Assembly (NCBI GenBank): GCA_947488655.1
Contig: CANKZZ010000001.1
Location: 124,001-188,000 of the forward strand
Direction: 5' to 3'
Length of the DNA: 64,000 bases
Source: an uncultured Psychroserpens sp.
Lineage (GTDB): Bacteria; Bacteroidota; Bacteroidia; Flavobacteriales; Flavobacteriaceae
Below the pieces are notes generated by a model. That model was not told the DNA's origin and searched no databases. It saw only the letters and a list, made by a program, of their open reading frames with translations. Positions 1 to 8,341 of this stretch are shown piece after piece (the stretch's first letter is position 1; each line of letters opens with the position of its first letter). The translations under genes and the position numbers were made by a program.

Positions 1-85
1 AAAGCATTTTAAAGACGTAAGAGTCGCAAAAATGCCAACGGTTGAGAGTGTTGTAGATTTGGTCAATCAGCATTATGAAGATTAG
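1..85 (+). CDS. hemD: Uroporphyrinogen-III synthase, C-terminal end (partial)
   Basis: Only the last 27 codons are in the window, reading in the frame that starts at base 2 and stopping with TAG at 83-85. The tail contains a PTVESVVDL segment. HemD proteins typically end with an alanine/proline-threonine-(V)E-x-(L/V)V pattern close to the C-terminus, and the following gene is hemE, the next enzyme after HemD in haem synthesis. HemD closes and rearranges the linear hydroxymethylbilane to uroporphyrinogen III in the cytoplasm. The assignment rests on a short tail plus context, so another hem protein cannot be excluded. Confidence 0.6.
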   Translation, partial: KHFKDVRVAKMPTVESVVDLVNQHYED

Positions 86-556
86 TATTTAGCTATTGGC
101 CTTTGGCTGTTAGCTGCACTGTCTTACTAGAATTAATTAGCTGAAGATTATATCTATTTATAAATGAGAAATTTTAGAAATCTGGAAAAACGGTATTGAG
201 ATTGTATAGCAATTGTATCCGTTAGCTGATGTATTGCCTTCCGAAGAAAAGTTTGGAATAAGAAGTCAAGTAACTAGAGCTTCAATTTCTATACCATCTA
301 ATATTGCAGAAGGTTGCAGTAGAAATAGTGATATTGAATTTAAGCGTTTTCTTGAAATTGCGATGGGTTCTCTTTTTGAAGTAGAAACACAATTAATAAT
401 AGCACAAGAATTAGGATTTATTCCAGAAACTGAATTAATAACTATTTTTGAGCTTCTAAATAAAGAAGCAAAAATGATAAATAGTTTAATAAATAAAATT
501 AAAAATAGCTAAGAGTCTTTTGCTAAAGGCCAAAGGCAGACAGCTAATAGCCAATT
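86..556. mobile_element. IVS-like insertion between hemD and hemE with imperfect inverted terminal repeats
   Basis: The whole interval between the two haem genes is occupied by a four-helix-bundle gene remnant bordered by related sequences in opposite orientation. The left border (about 91-116) reads AGCTATTGGCCTTTGGCTG and the right border (about 523-555) holds GCTAAAGGCCAAAGGCAG followed by CAGCTAATAGCCAA. The two share GCCAAAGGC in inverted orientation plus flanking TAGCT/AGCTA words. Intervening sequences of 23S rRNA that encode this protein family have the same plan of a small gene inside a base-paired stem. That this is a relocated IVS is inference. The right border reaches to within two bases of the hemE start codon. 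Confidence 0.55.
164..512 (+). pseudogene. Four-helix-bundle protein (23S rRNA IVS family), broken at the 5' end
   Basis: The open frame from TTG at 213 gives 99 residues with the family hallmark FGIRSQVTRASISIPSNIAEG, typical of the 23S-IVS four-helix-bundle family (function unknown, small helical protein). The family normally has about 15-20 more residues with an IW(K/Q) motif. These are visible upstream in the same frame (EIWKNGIEIV at 177-206) but are cut from the ORF by an in-frame TAG at 207-209. The likely original ATG at 164 (MRNF) lies in another frame. Restoring one extra copy of the 8-bp word TTAGAAAT near 174-181 would join MRNFRN to LEIW, so an 8-bp slippage deletion plus a nonsense change explain the break. 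Re-initiation at TTG 213 remains possible. Confidence 0.75.
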
Positions 557-1582
557 ATGATTAAAAACGATTTATTTTTAAGAGCATTAAAAGGAGAAAC
601 CGTTGAGCGTCCACCAGTTTGGATGATGCGTCAAGCAGGTCGTTACCTTCCTGAGTTTATGGAAATCAAAGCAAAATATGATTTCTTTACACGTTGTCAA
701 ACTCCTGAATTAGCTAGTGAAATTACTGTGCAACCCATTCGTCGTTATGGTATGGATGCTGCAATCTTGTTTTGCGATATTTTGGTAATTCCGCAGGCAA
801 TGAATATTGAGGTACAAATGAAACCTAACTTTGGTCCTTATTTACCAAACCCAATTCGTACTCAAAAAGATGTAGATCACGTAATTGTACCAGATGTAAA
901 AGAGGCTTTGAGTTATGTTTACGACGCGATAAAAATGACCAAGGAAAAGCTAAATGACGACATTCCGTTAATTGGTTTTGCAGGTTCTCCATGGACAATT
1001 TTATGTTATTGCGTGCAAGGTCAAGGTTCTAAAAACTTTGATAAAGCCAAAGAGTTCTGCTTTACGAACCCAATGGCAGCTCACCAATTATTACAAAAAA
1101 TTACAGATACAACGATTGCTTACCTAATAGAAAAAGTGAAAGCTGGTTGTAATGCAGTACAAGTGTTCGATTCTTGGGGAGGCATGTTGTCTCCTGTAGA
1201 TTATCAAGAGTTTTCATGGCAGTATATCCAGCAAATAATTGACGCTTTAAAAGATGATGCTCCAGTGATTGCTTTTGGTAAAGGATGTTGGTTTGCTTTA
1301 GATACAATGGCAAAGTCTGGCGCTTCTGCTTTAGGTGTTGACTGGACATGTTCTGCTAAAAACGCACGTTATTTAACTGGCGGAAATATTACTTTACAAG
1401 GTAATTTTGATCCAACCCGTTTATTTTCTCCTCCAAGTGAGATTAAAAAAATGGTAACGCAAATGATTAATGACTTCGGAAAAGATAAATATATAGTAAA
1501 TTTAGGCCACGGTATTTTACCTAATATACCATTGGACAATGCGAAAGCCTTTATTGATGCAGTGAAGGAGTATAAAGCATAA
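557..1582 (+). CDS. hemE: Uroporphyrinogen decarboxylase
   Basis: Removes the four acetate carboxyl groups of uroporphyrinogen III to give coproporphyrinogen III, a cytoplasmic step of haem synthesis. The 341-residue length is normal. The N-terminal signature [16 protein letters not shown] (residues 18-33) carries the substrate-binding arginines. [15 protein letters not shown] in mid-protein and the C-terminal GHGILP are also present. The ATG at 557 directly abuts the inverted repeat of the IVS-like element, and no Shine-Dalgarno is visible, which is ordinary for Bacteroidota. It is followed by an EI24-like gene 19 bp downstream and by hemF two genes later, so it probably heads a hemE-EI24-GNAT-hemF-ychJ transcript. 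Confidence 0.97.
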   Translation: MIKNDLFLRALKGETVERPPVWMMRQAGRYLPEFMEIKAKYDFFTRCQTPELASEITVQPIRRYGMDAAILFCDILVIPQAMNIEVQMKPNFGPYLPNPIRTQKDVDHVIVPDVKEALSYVYDAIKMTKEKLNDDIPLIGFAGSPWTILCYCVQGQGSKNFDKAKEFCFTNPMAAHQLLQKITDTTIAYLIEKVKAGCNAVQVFDSWGGMLSPVDYQEFSWQYIQQIIDALKDDAPVIAFGKGCWFALDTMAKSGASALGVDWTCSAKNARYLTGGNITLQGNFDPTRLFSPPSEIKKMVTQMINDFGKDKYIVNLGHGILPNIPLDNAKAFIDAVKEYKA

Positions 1583-1601
1583 CAACTTTAAATTTTGAAA
1601 G

Positions 1602-2369
1602 GTGATTAAGAATATTTTAAAAGGTATACAAGCATATACAGGAGCATTAGCTTTAATATCAAAGTTGAAACTTTGGAAATATTTTTTAGTTCCTATTATA
1701 ATTAGCGTTATAACCGCAACGCTAATTGCACTTTCTGCTTACGGTTTATCAGATAATATTGGGAATTTCATCGCTAGAGTTTGGCCTTGGGATTTTGGAA
1801 AAGACACCTTTACCTGGATTTCTACATTTATTGGAGCAATCGTAGTTATAGCTATAGGTTTAATTCTTTACAAACACATCATTATGGCATTATCTGCGCC
1901 ATTTATGAGTCCGGTTTCAGAAAAAATTGAAGCTCATTTAACAGGTGTTGAACGACACAATCATAGAGATACATCTTTTAAAGAACAACTCTGGCGAGGC
2001 ATTAGAATAAATGTTAGAAACTTAATAAAAGAATTATTAATTACAGTGCCTCTTTTACTACTCAAGTTTATTCCTGTTGTTAATATATTATCTACAGTTT
2101 TATTATTTCTAATTCAAGCATACTATGCTGGTTTTGGTAATATGGATTACACGCTGGAGCGTCATTTTAAATATAAAGACAGTATTAAATTTGTAAGACA
2201 AAATCGAGGTATTGCCATTGGTAATGGTCTCGTATTTATTCTATTTCTTATAATTCCTGTTATAGGTGTTATTTTAGTTTTACCTATGAGCGTTACTGCA
2301 GCGTCTATAAAAACAGTAGAACTTTTAAAAAAAGACAATCTTTTAAATAACACTAAGCCTGTAATTTAA
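1602..2369 (+). CDS. EI24 / CysZ-like multi-pass membrane protein
   Basis: 255 residues with four or more hydrophobic segments: near residues 25-45 (ending SAYG), about 70-100, about 140-175 and 205-235. The N-terminus (ILKGIQAYTGALALI) and the overall pattern resemble the EI24 domain family, which includes the sulfate permease CysZ. Bacteroidota versions sit in haem or housekeeping operons and have no proven substrate. Start: GTG at 1602 is the only start-like codon close behind hemE. The stop codon overlaps the ATG of the acetyltransferase by one base (TAATG at 2367-2371), indicating translational coupling. Substrate not inferable from sequence. Confidence 0.75.
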   Translation: MIKNILKGIQAYTGALALISKLKLWKYFLVPIIISVITATLIALSAYGLSDNIGNFIARVWPWDFGKDTFTWISTFIGAIVVIAIGLILYKHIIMALSAPFMSPVSEKIEAHLTGVERHNHRDTSFKEQLWRGIRINVRNLIKELLITVPLLLLKFIPVVNILSTVLLFLIQAYYAGFGNMDYTLERHFKYKDSIKFVRQNRGIAIGNGLVFILFLIIPVIGVILVLPMSVTAASIKTVELLKKDNLLNNTKPVI

Positions 2370-2905
2370 TGATTGCTCAATTTGATGGTTTCGAAATTAG
2401 CCCTATTCATGAAGTAGATGCGTGGAAAATTTGTGATTTAATGGTTGCAAATGCAGATCGTTTTAAACGTTATTTTCCTGGCACTCTAGCTGAAAATTTA
2501 AACCCTACACTATCTCAACTTTTTGTTGAGAAAAAGATTAAAGCCTTTAATGCTAAGCAAGAATTTTTATTCACTTTAAAACTAGCTGAAACTAGAGAAC
2601 TCGCAGGACTTATTTACATAAAAGAAGTAGACTTAGCAAGAAAGCAAGGTGAGTTTGCATATTGCATAGGATATACTTTTGAAGGCAAAGGATTAACATC
2701 AAAAGCCATTAAAAAACTGTCTCAATATGCTTTTGAAACTTTAGGTATAGACACGTTGCAAATTATTGCTCATAAAGACAATATTCCCAGTAATAAGGTG
2801 GCTTTAAATTGTGGCTTTAAATGGCAAAAAACTTTAGAGAACGAATTTACTCCTATTGGTGAAGCGCCTCTAGACATGGAGTTGTTTGAATTATATAAAT
2901 CATAA
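2369..2905 (+). CDS. GNAT family N-acetyltransferase (RimJ/RimL-like)
   Basis: 178 residues with the RimJ/RimL-type GNAT layout: an N-terminal strand (FEISPI), a central IGYTFEGKGLTSKAI segment that forms the acetyl-CoA pyrophosphate loop (Q/R-x-x-G-x-G/A variant, here FEGKGL), and the C-terminal DNIPSNKVALNCGFK motif characteristic of ribosomal-protein-alanine acetyltransferase relatives. It probably transfers acetyl from acetyl-CoA to an amino group of a protein or small molecule; the acceptor is unknown. Its ATG overlaps the stop of the EI24-like gene and it ends 3 bp before hemF, so it is in the middle of the haem operon. The context does not prove a haem-related role. Confidence 0.88.
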   Translation: MIAQFDGFEISPIHEVDAWKICDLMVANADRFKRYFPGTLAENLNPTLSQLFVEKKIKAFNAKQEFLFTLKLAETRELAGLIYIKEVDLARKQGEFAYCIGYTFEGKGLTSKAIKKLSQYAFETLGIDTLQIIAHKDNIPSNKVALNCGFKWQKTLENEFTPIGEAPLDMELFELYKS

Positions 2906-2908
2906 ACA

Positions 2909-3811
2909 ATGAAAGACAAATTCTTCAAATACATACATGAATTACAAGACAGTATTGTTGCTGGATTAGAAAAAATTGATGGGAAAGCAACTTTCCAAGA
3001 AGATGTTTGGGAACGTCCTGAAGGTGGAGGCGGAAGAACTCGTGTCATAGAAAATGGTAACGTTTTTGAAAAAGGAGGTGTCAATATCTCAGGTGTTCAT
3101 GGTAAATTACCAGACTCCATGCAAAAATACTTTGGCGTGGAAGATGCCGATTTTTTCGCCTGCGGTTTAAGTTTAGTTTTGCATCCTACAAACCCAATGG
3201 TGCCAACCGTACATGCAAATTGGCGCTATTTTGAAATGTATGATAAAGATGGTAATATCGTTGACCAATGGTTTGGAGGCGGACAAGACCTCACACCTTA
3301 CTATTTATTTGAAGAGGACGCAAAGCACTTCCACCAAACTTGTAAAACAGCTTGCGATAAACATAATCCAGAATTTTATCCAAAATATAAAGCACGTTGC
3401 GATGAGTATTTTTATAATGCTCACAGAAATGAAGGTCGTGGACTTGGTGGTTTGTTTTTTGATTACTGCAAAGCTACACAAGAGATGAGTATGCAAAACT
3501 GGTATGATTTCGTAACCGAAGTTGGTGACAGTTTTCTAGAAGCATATGTGCCAATTGTAGAAAAACGCAAAGATTTAGAGTATACAAAACCTCAACGCGA
3601 TTGGCAAGAAATTAGACGTGGTCGTTATGTAGAGTTTAATTTGGTACATGATAAAGGAACTCTTTTTGGATTAAAAACTAATGGACGAATTGAAAGCATT
3701 TTAATGAGTTTACCTCCTCACGTGCAATGGGTTTATGATCATCATCCTGAAGCTGGTAGTGAGGAAGAAAAACTGATTGAGGTTTTACAAAACCCTAAAG
3801 ATTGGGTTTGA
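2909..3811 (+). CDS. hemF: Oxygen-dependent coproporphyrinogen III oxidase
   Basis: Oxidatively decarboxylates two propionate side chains of coproporphyrinogen III to vinyls, using O2. The 300-residue length is normal. Family blocks present in order are VHANWRYFE, WFGGGQDLTPYY, GRGLGGLFFDY and RRGRYVEFNLVHDKGT followed by GRIESILMSLPP. This is the aerobic HemF type, unrelated to radical-SAM HemN, implying oxygen-dependent haem synthesis. It starts 3 bp after the acetyltransferase stop and its TGA (3809-3811) is one base from the next ATG. The second enzyme downstream of HemE is thus encoded in the same transcript. Confidence 0.97.
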   Translation: MKDKFFKYIHELQDSIVAGLEKIDGKATFQEDVWERPEGGGGRTRVIENGNVFEKGGVNISGVHGKLPDSMQKYFGVEDADFFACGLSLVLHPTNPMVPTVHANWRYFEMYDKDGNIVDQWFGGGQDLTPYYLFEEDAKHFHQTCKTACDKHNPEFYPKYKARCDEYFYNAHRNEGRGLGGLFFDYCKATQEMSMQNWYDFVTEVGDSFLEAYVPIVEKRKDLEYTKPQRDWQEIRRGRYVEFNLVHDKGTLFGLKTNGRIESILMSLPPHVQWVYDHHPEAGSEEEKLIEVLQNPKDWV

Positions 3812-3812
3812 T

Positions 3813-4199
3813 ATGAATTGTTACTGCGGAAACGATAAAACCTATACAACTTGTTGCCAAGTATTCCATTTAAATCAAGGAAAAACTAAAACAGCCGAAC
3901 AACTTATGCGTTCTCGTTACAGCGCATTTGTTTTAGCTAATGGTGATTATTTAATGCAAACTCACCATAGTTCTACAAGGCCAATTTCAGAAAAAAAAGA
4001 CATTGTAAAATGGGCCAAATCTGTACAGTGGATTAAATTAGAAGTAATAGACACCTCAAAAGGTACTGAAAAAGACGAAAAAGGCACAGTGACTTTTAAT
4101 GCTTATTTTTTTGAAAATGGCATAGTAGATATTATACATGAAAAATCTGCTTTTGTGAAAGAAAACAACCAATGGTTTTACTTAGGTTTAAGTAAATAA
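3813..4199 (+). CDS. YchJ-like SEC-C motif protein (UPF0225)
   Basis: 128 residues from ATG 3813. An in-frame upstream extension from 3777 overlaps hemF and is not used here because the SEC-C motif begins right at this ATG: MNCYCG-N-DKTYTTCC, i.e. the CxC...CC zinc-binding pattern. The core MRSRYSAFVLANGDYL(M) and the C-terminal FVKENNQWFYLG match the YchJ/UPF0225 family, an NTF2-like fold with an N-terminal zinc motif. E. coli YchJ is longer and has a second SEC-C at the C-terminus, absent here. Function unknown; the zinc motif suggests a protein-binding role. Last gene of the + strand haem transcript, convergent with the helicase. Confidence 0.85.
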   Translation: MNCYCGNDKTYTTCCQVFHLNQGKTKTAEQLMRSRYSAFVLANGDYLMQTHHSSTRPISEKKDIVKWAKSVQWIKLEVIDTSKGTEKDEKGTVTFNAYFFENGIVDIIHEKSAFVKENNQWFYLGLSK

Positions 4200-4219
4200 A
4201 ATGTTTTAAATAAAGCAAA

Positions 4220-6856
4220 CTAGTTCCAAACCATTACCTCTTTAGTTACTTCTTTAAAAGCATTATAAATATGAAACAGTCTTGCTTTTAAAAGCAGTTT
4301 TCGACCTTCGATACTTCTAGTGTAAACTAGTTTATTTCTGCCTAAATAATGTGTCCAATGCTTTTGGAAAATCGCTGCTTTTTCTTTTTTATCTCCAAAA
4401 ATTTCTGGCACTGCATAAAAATTTTCAATATCTAATTGTTTTCTAAATATGTTGGTTTTTATAATTAAATATCTTGGAGAATCTATAGGTTCTAAAAGCT
4501 GCGTTAATGCTTTAGAAAATAATGAGTTTTCAAAGGTATTTGCGCCTTTCAAATTACAAACCACATCTCCTTTTCCTACCAGATAAGAATTTACGGTAAT
4601 TGCATTTCTATTTGTAGTTAAATATCCTAATTCATTTAATGTGTCTAATATAGCATAACCCATTTTGCCAATTTTTTTGTAGAGATAACCGTGTCTTAAG
4701 TATAATTTTACTGCTTTAAAAAGTTTGTATCCAAATGTTGCCACAAAAGCAGCTAACAAGGCGTAAATAAAATAGACTACGCCTCTTTGTAAAATAAGGC
4801 TAAAGCTTTTTATAGCAAATTGAACATAAAACAGCATCATGGTAAAAAACAGTTCTGCTACAAAAAACTTAAGTGCATCAAAATAATAGATTTGTTGTTG
4901 CTTTTTAAATGGCAAACTTCCTGTTTTTAAAACCTTAACTTCTTTGGTTAATTTTGTTCCTTTTCCGATGGCATTATTCCATTTATGAGAAATTTGATTT
5001 CGGTTTGCTGCTTGTTTTAATGTAGATGTATTTAACGTTTCTATTGCATCTATGTCAATTTCGTCTGGTATATTTAAACGGTCAAAACCATTAGAAATAA
5101 AAGGAATCGTCGTATTAGTCACACCAACAAACGCTTCAAATCTTCGCTTTAACATATCTACTTCTTTACCACCATCTCCATCTGTAGGGTCTACACATGC
5201 CAAATGCCAAATATTACCTGTTTTATGAGGTGTATCTAAATCTTTTCTAATGGCTCGACCTCGCATTTGATTGGATGATACGAAGGATCCAACAAACGAC
5301 GCTAAAATTAAACTGTTAATAGATGGAGCATCCCAACCTTCTCCCAATAATGATTTTGTACCTATTAAAACTTTGATGCTTCCGTTTTCAAAAAGTTGGG
5401 TTATGATATTTACTATTGCATTTTTTGATTTTTGTTTAGCACTCACTAATAAAAATGACGCATCAATTTCTAAAGGCGAAAACGTAAAATCATCAAGCGG
5501 TACAATAGTTTCAAAAGCTTTTAAAATAGAGTTGTGAATAATTACAATGCTTCCAGAAAGTACTGCTAATTCTTCGGGATGTTGACAATACAATCTTACA
5601 TAGTGAAAAATAGGTATAACACCTATTTTGTTAATGTCATCTATCTTTTCCGAAGCTGTATTTAAAAATTCCTTACGTATATAATCGGTTAAAATCACGC
5701 AGTTTAAATCTTCTTTTAAACTCTCACGCTCAGCTTTTACAATGCTTACAATGCTTTTTAATTTACTGGGACTGTTTGATAGCGATTTATAAAGTAACTG
5801 CTCGCCAACAAAATCTATCGTGTTTTTTTCAAACACATTAAGACGTCTTAGTTTTTTTTCTAATGTTAGAACATATGGTTCTTGCTCTATTAATTGTTCT
5901 CGATCTGTGACTACTATATTTTGAAGTAAAACACCAAGCCATTTTAAGTCGAGCTCTGGGAACTGGATCATTTCGGTTTTATCAAATCCTAGAACTTCTA
6001 ATTTTTGATGATCGACTTCAAATCCGCAAGCATTGAGAAAAATTAAAATTGCCGAAAAATATGTTGTATTAGCATATAACTCATCTAAATGCCAATTAGG
6101 ATTTTTATAAAAACGGTGTTCTGTTAAAAACGAAATAAAGTCTTCGTCTTTTAAAATAGCATCATGAAAATTAGCGATTTGTCGTCGGTATTCTACAATA
6201 AAATTAATCTCTAAGTCATCAGGTTTTGAGAAATACACATAATCTTGATGTGGACATAAATCGCTTTCTCGCACCAAATCTGGAACCGCAATTTCATCAT
6301 CAACCTCACCACATAATGTAAAATATTTAGAAACCTCTACTCTAATGCTATCATAAGGAGGTGTTGCTGTGAGCGCTACTGTGTAAAATGAGCTATTACG
6401 TTTTAAGTCCATTAAACATGTCCACCATGCGTTTTTTAAATGGTGCGCTTCATCTAAAACCAAAGTTTCAATTTGGTGTATTTTAAAAAACTCGTAGTAG
6501 TCATTTTTATCTTCAAATGTTTTATAAAATGCATGAAGAGATTGGTAGGTTGAAAATGTAATATCACTTGGCGATTTTATATCAAACGACGTGGCTTCAA
6601 AGTGAGATGTTTCAGTAAAGAAAGATTGTAAACGATCTTCCCACTGGTTTCTAATCGTAAGTGTTGGTGCGAGAATTAAAGTTTTTTTACCCAACTTTCT
6701 CAAAATTTCTAAACCCAAAATGGTTTTTCCAGAGCCTGGAGGTGCAATAACATGAAAATGGTTATCGGCAATATGACTATTAAAATGTTTTAAAAGTTCG
6801 GCTTGATAGCTTCTCCACGGAAACTTAAATTCTAGAGCATCTAGTGATTTAATCAA
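4220..6856 (-). CDS. Superfamily II DEAD/DEAH helicase with a C-terminal membrane hairpin
   Basis: 878 residues. Motif Q/I region: PWRSYQAELL then APPGSGKT (residues 38-45); motif II DEAH with H-L-K following (about 135); motif III TATPP (about 165); helicase C-terminal half with TKSLLGEGWDAP and motif VI QMRGRAIRKD (about 530). This is the restriction-enzyme-like/XPB-like branch that acts on double-stranded nucleic acid. Unusual feature: two strongly hydrophobic stretches at about residues 660-688 and 689-711 (FIYALLAAFVATFGY), followed by about 165 residues with no domain I recognise. It is convergent with the ychJ-like gene and divergent from hemB. There is no nuclease, methylase or defence gene beside it. 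Role unknown. Confidence 0.85.
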   Translation of the reverse strand: MIKSLDALEFKFPWRSYQAELLKHFNSHIADNHFHVIAPPGSGKTILGLEILRKLGKKTLILAPTLTIRNQWEDRLQSFFTETSHFEATSFDIKSPSDITFSTYQSLHAFYKTFEDKNDYYEFFKIHQIETLVLDEAHHLKNAWWTCLMDLKRNSSFYTVALTATPPYDSIRVEVSKYFTLCGEVDDEIAVPDLVRESDLCPHQDYVYFSKPDDLEINFIVEYRRQIANFHDAILKDEDFISFLTEHRFYKNPNWHLDELYANTTYFSAILIFLNACGFEVDHQKLEVLGFDKTEMIQFPELDLKWLGVLLQNIVVTDREQLIEQEPYVLTLEKKLRRLNVFEKNTIDFVGEQLLYKSLSNSPSKLKSIVSIVKAERESLKEDLNCVILTDYIRKEFLNTASEKIDDINKIGVIPIFHYVRLYCQHPEELAVLSGSIVIIHNSILKAFETIVPLDDFTFSPLEIDASFLLVSAKQKSKNAIVNIITQLFENGSIKVLIGTKSLLGEGWDAPSINSLILASFVGSFVSSNQMRGRAIRKDLDTPHKTGNIWHLACVDPTDGDGGKEVDMLKRRFEAFVGVTNTTIPFISNGFDRLNIPDEIDIDAIETLNTSTLKQAANRNQISHKWNNAIGKGTKLTKEVKVLKTGSLPFKKQQQIYYFDALKFFVAELFFTMMLFYVQFAIKSFSLILQRGVVYFIYALLAAFVATFGYKLFKAVKLYLRHGYLYKKIGKMGYAILDTLNELGYLTTNRNAITVNSYLVGKGDVVCNLKGANTFENSLFSKALTQLLEPIDSPRYLIIKTNIFRKQLDIENFYAVPEIFGDKKEKAAIFQKHWTHYLGRNKLVYTRSIEGRKLLLKARLFHIYNAFKEVTKEVMVWN

Positions 6857-6878
6857 TCTGAAAATGGCTTTTATTCAT

Positions 6879-6886
6879 TAACTTTG
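6879..6886 (+). promoter_or_regulatory. Promoter -7 element before hemB
   Basis: TAACTTTG matches the Bacteroidota -7 consensus TAnnTTTG exactly. A transcript would start around 6890-6895, about 30 bases before the ATG at 6924, which also argues against the in-frame start at 6888. No clear TTG -33 element is seen at the usual spacing. Confidence 0.5.
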
Positions 6887-6923
6887 TATGGAATACTTTC
6901 ATCACATAAAAGTAAGAAAAACT

Positions 6924-7913
6924 ATGTATCCATTACGAAGAAACCGAAGATTAAGAACCAACGAATCTATTAGAAGCTTAGTTAGAGAAACTATTATTTC
7001 TCCAAAAGATTTTCTCGTGCCTTTATTTGTGGTTGAGGGCAAAGGGATAAAACAAGAAATCCCTTCTATGCCAAATTATTTTAGGTTTAGCTTAGACTTG
7101 CTAGAACACGAAGTGAAAGAATTATGGAAACTGGGTTTAAAATCGGTTTTACTCTTTGTAAAAGTACCAGATAACCTAAAAGACAATAAAGGAACTGAAG
7201 CTTTAAATCCCAACGGACTCATGCAACGCGCTATCAAAACAGTAAAAAATGTATGTCCAGATATGTTGGTTATGACAGATGTTGCTTTAGATCCTTACTC
7301 CTCTTTTGGTCATGACGGAATAATTTCTGATGGAAAAATAATTAATGATGAAACCGTAGATGTTTTAGCAGAAATGAGCCTATCTCACGCTCAGGCTGGA
7401 GCAGATTTTGTTGCACCAAGCGACATGATGGATGGACGTATTCTTGCCATTAGAGAAGCTTTGGAAGATGACGGTTTTATAGATACTGGTATTATGAGCT
7501 ACTCTGCAAAATATGCCTCTGCGTTTTATGGACCATTTCGTGATGCTTTAGACTCTGCTCCTGCAGATGTTAAGGATATACCTAAGGATAAAAAATCATA
7601 TCAAATGGATTTTGCTAACCGTTTTGAAGCGATTAAAGAAACCGAAATGGATATTGATGAAGGTGCAGATATTGTGATGGTTAAACCAGGATTATGCTAC
7701 TTAGATATTGTTAGAGAGATTAAAAACGAAGTTGATGTTCCTGTTGCTGTATACCAAGTATCTGGAGAATATGCGATGCTTAAAGCTGCTGCCGAAAAAG
7801 GTTGGTTAGATCATGATGCGGTTATGTTGGAGCAAATCACAGCTATTAAACGCGCTGGAGCAGATGTAATTGCAAGTTATTTTGCTAAGGATGTTGTGAA
7901 GTTACTTTTTTAA
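6924..7913 (+). CDS. hemB: Delta-aminolevulinic acid dehydratase (porphobilinogen synthase)
   Basis: Condenses two 5-aminolevulinate molecules to porphobilinogen, the first common tetrapyrrole step. 329 residues from the ATG at 6924 (MYPLRRNRRLR, the usual family start). The two Schiff-base lysines lie in YSAKYAS and VMVKPGLCY. The metal loop reads DVALDPYSSFGHDG, with Asp/Ala in place of the three zinc cysteines (DVCLC...), so this is the magnesium-type enzyme rather than the zinc type. It is separated from the hemE-hemF transcript by the helicase on the other strand and has its own -7 element. A cytochrome c gene follows at 3 bp. Confidence 0.97.
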   Translation: MYPLRRNRRLRTNESIRSLVRETIISPKDFLVPLFVVEGKGIKQEIPSMPNYFRFSLDLLEHEVKELWKLGLKSVLLFVKVPDNLKDNKGTEALNPNGLMQRAIKTVKNVCPDMLVMTDVALDPYSSFGHDGIISDGKIINDETVDVLAEMSLSHAQAGADFVAPSDMMDGRILAIREALEDDGFIDTGIMSYSAKYASAFYGPFRDALDSAPADVKDIPKDKKSYQMDFANRFEAIKETEMDIDEGADIVMVKPGLCYLDIVREIKNEVDVPVAVYQVSGEYAMLKAAAEKGWLDHDAVMLEQITAIKRAGADVIASYFAKDVVKLLF

Positions 7914-7916
7914 TAT

Positions 7917-8303
7917 TTGAAACGTTTTATTCTCATAGTAACGCTCATTATTTTAGTTGGTCTTGGTATTTTATATCTCACATTAAAATTGCCAGATGCA
8001 CAAAGGGAAATCTCTGATTTAGACAATTCTAATTTTTGTGGAACAAATGCTTTTTCTACCGAAACTTCATTTGAAGGCAGACAGATATTTAACACAAATT
8101 GTGCAGCTTGTCATAAGTTAGATCAAAAAATGATGGGACCTCCTTTAAGGCATATTTCAAAAAAATATGATACACTAACAATTCTTAATTTTCTACATGG
8201 AGAAAAAACCAAAATCGTTAATGAAGACTATGAGAATACATGTGTAAATTTTCCGCAATTAACAAAAGAGGACATTTCGCTCCTATTATCTTACACTAAT
8301 TAG
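7917..8303 (+). CDS. Small membrane-anchored c-type cytochrome
   Basis: 128 residues from TTG at 7917; no ATG is available upstream of the membrane segment. An N-terminal hydrophobic segment (FILIVTLIILVGLGILYLTL, residues 3-22) should anchor it to the membrane. The single haem site is CAACH at about residues 61-65, followed by LDQKMMGPPL, where GPPL and a downstream methionine are candidates for the axial-ligand loop. This is a class I monohaem cytochrome, probably exported and matured in the periplasm, with electron-carrier function. It begins 3 bp after hemB, so haem synthesis and a haem protein are likely co-transcribed. Its redox partner cannot be told from context. Confidence 0.88.
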   Translation: MKRFILIVTLIILVGLGILYLTLKLPDAQREISDLDNSNFCGTNAFSTETSFEGRQIFNTNCAACHKLDQKMMGPPLRHISKKYDTLTILNFLHGEKTKIVNEDYENTCVNFPQLTKEDISLLLSYTN

Positions 8304-8341
8304 TATTATTTCAATAAATTAGCATCAAACAAAACATTTCT

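Noticed and set aside
4220-6856. Helicase as part of a phage-defence or restriction system
   Set aside because: Neighbours are haem and YchJ genes; no nuclease, methylase or other defence component is adjacent.
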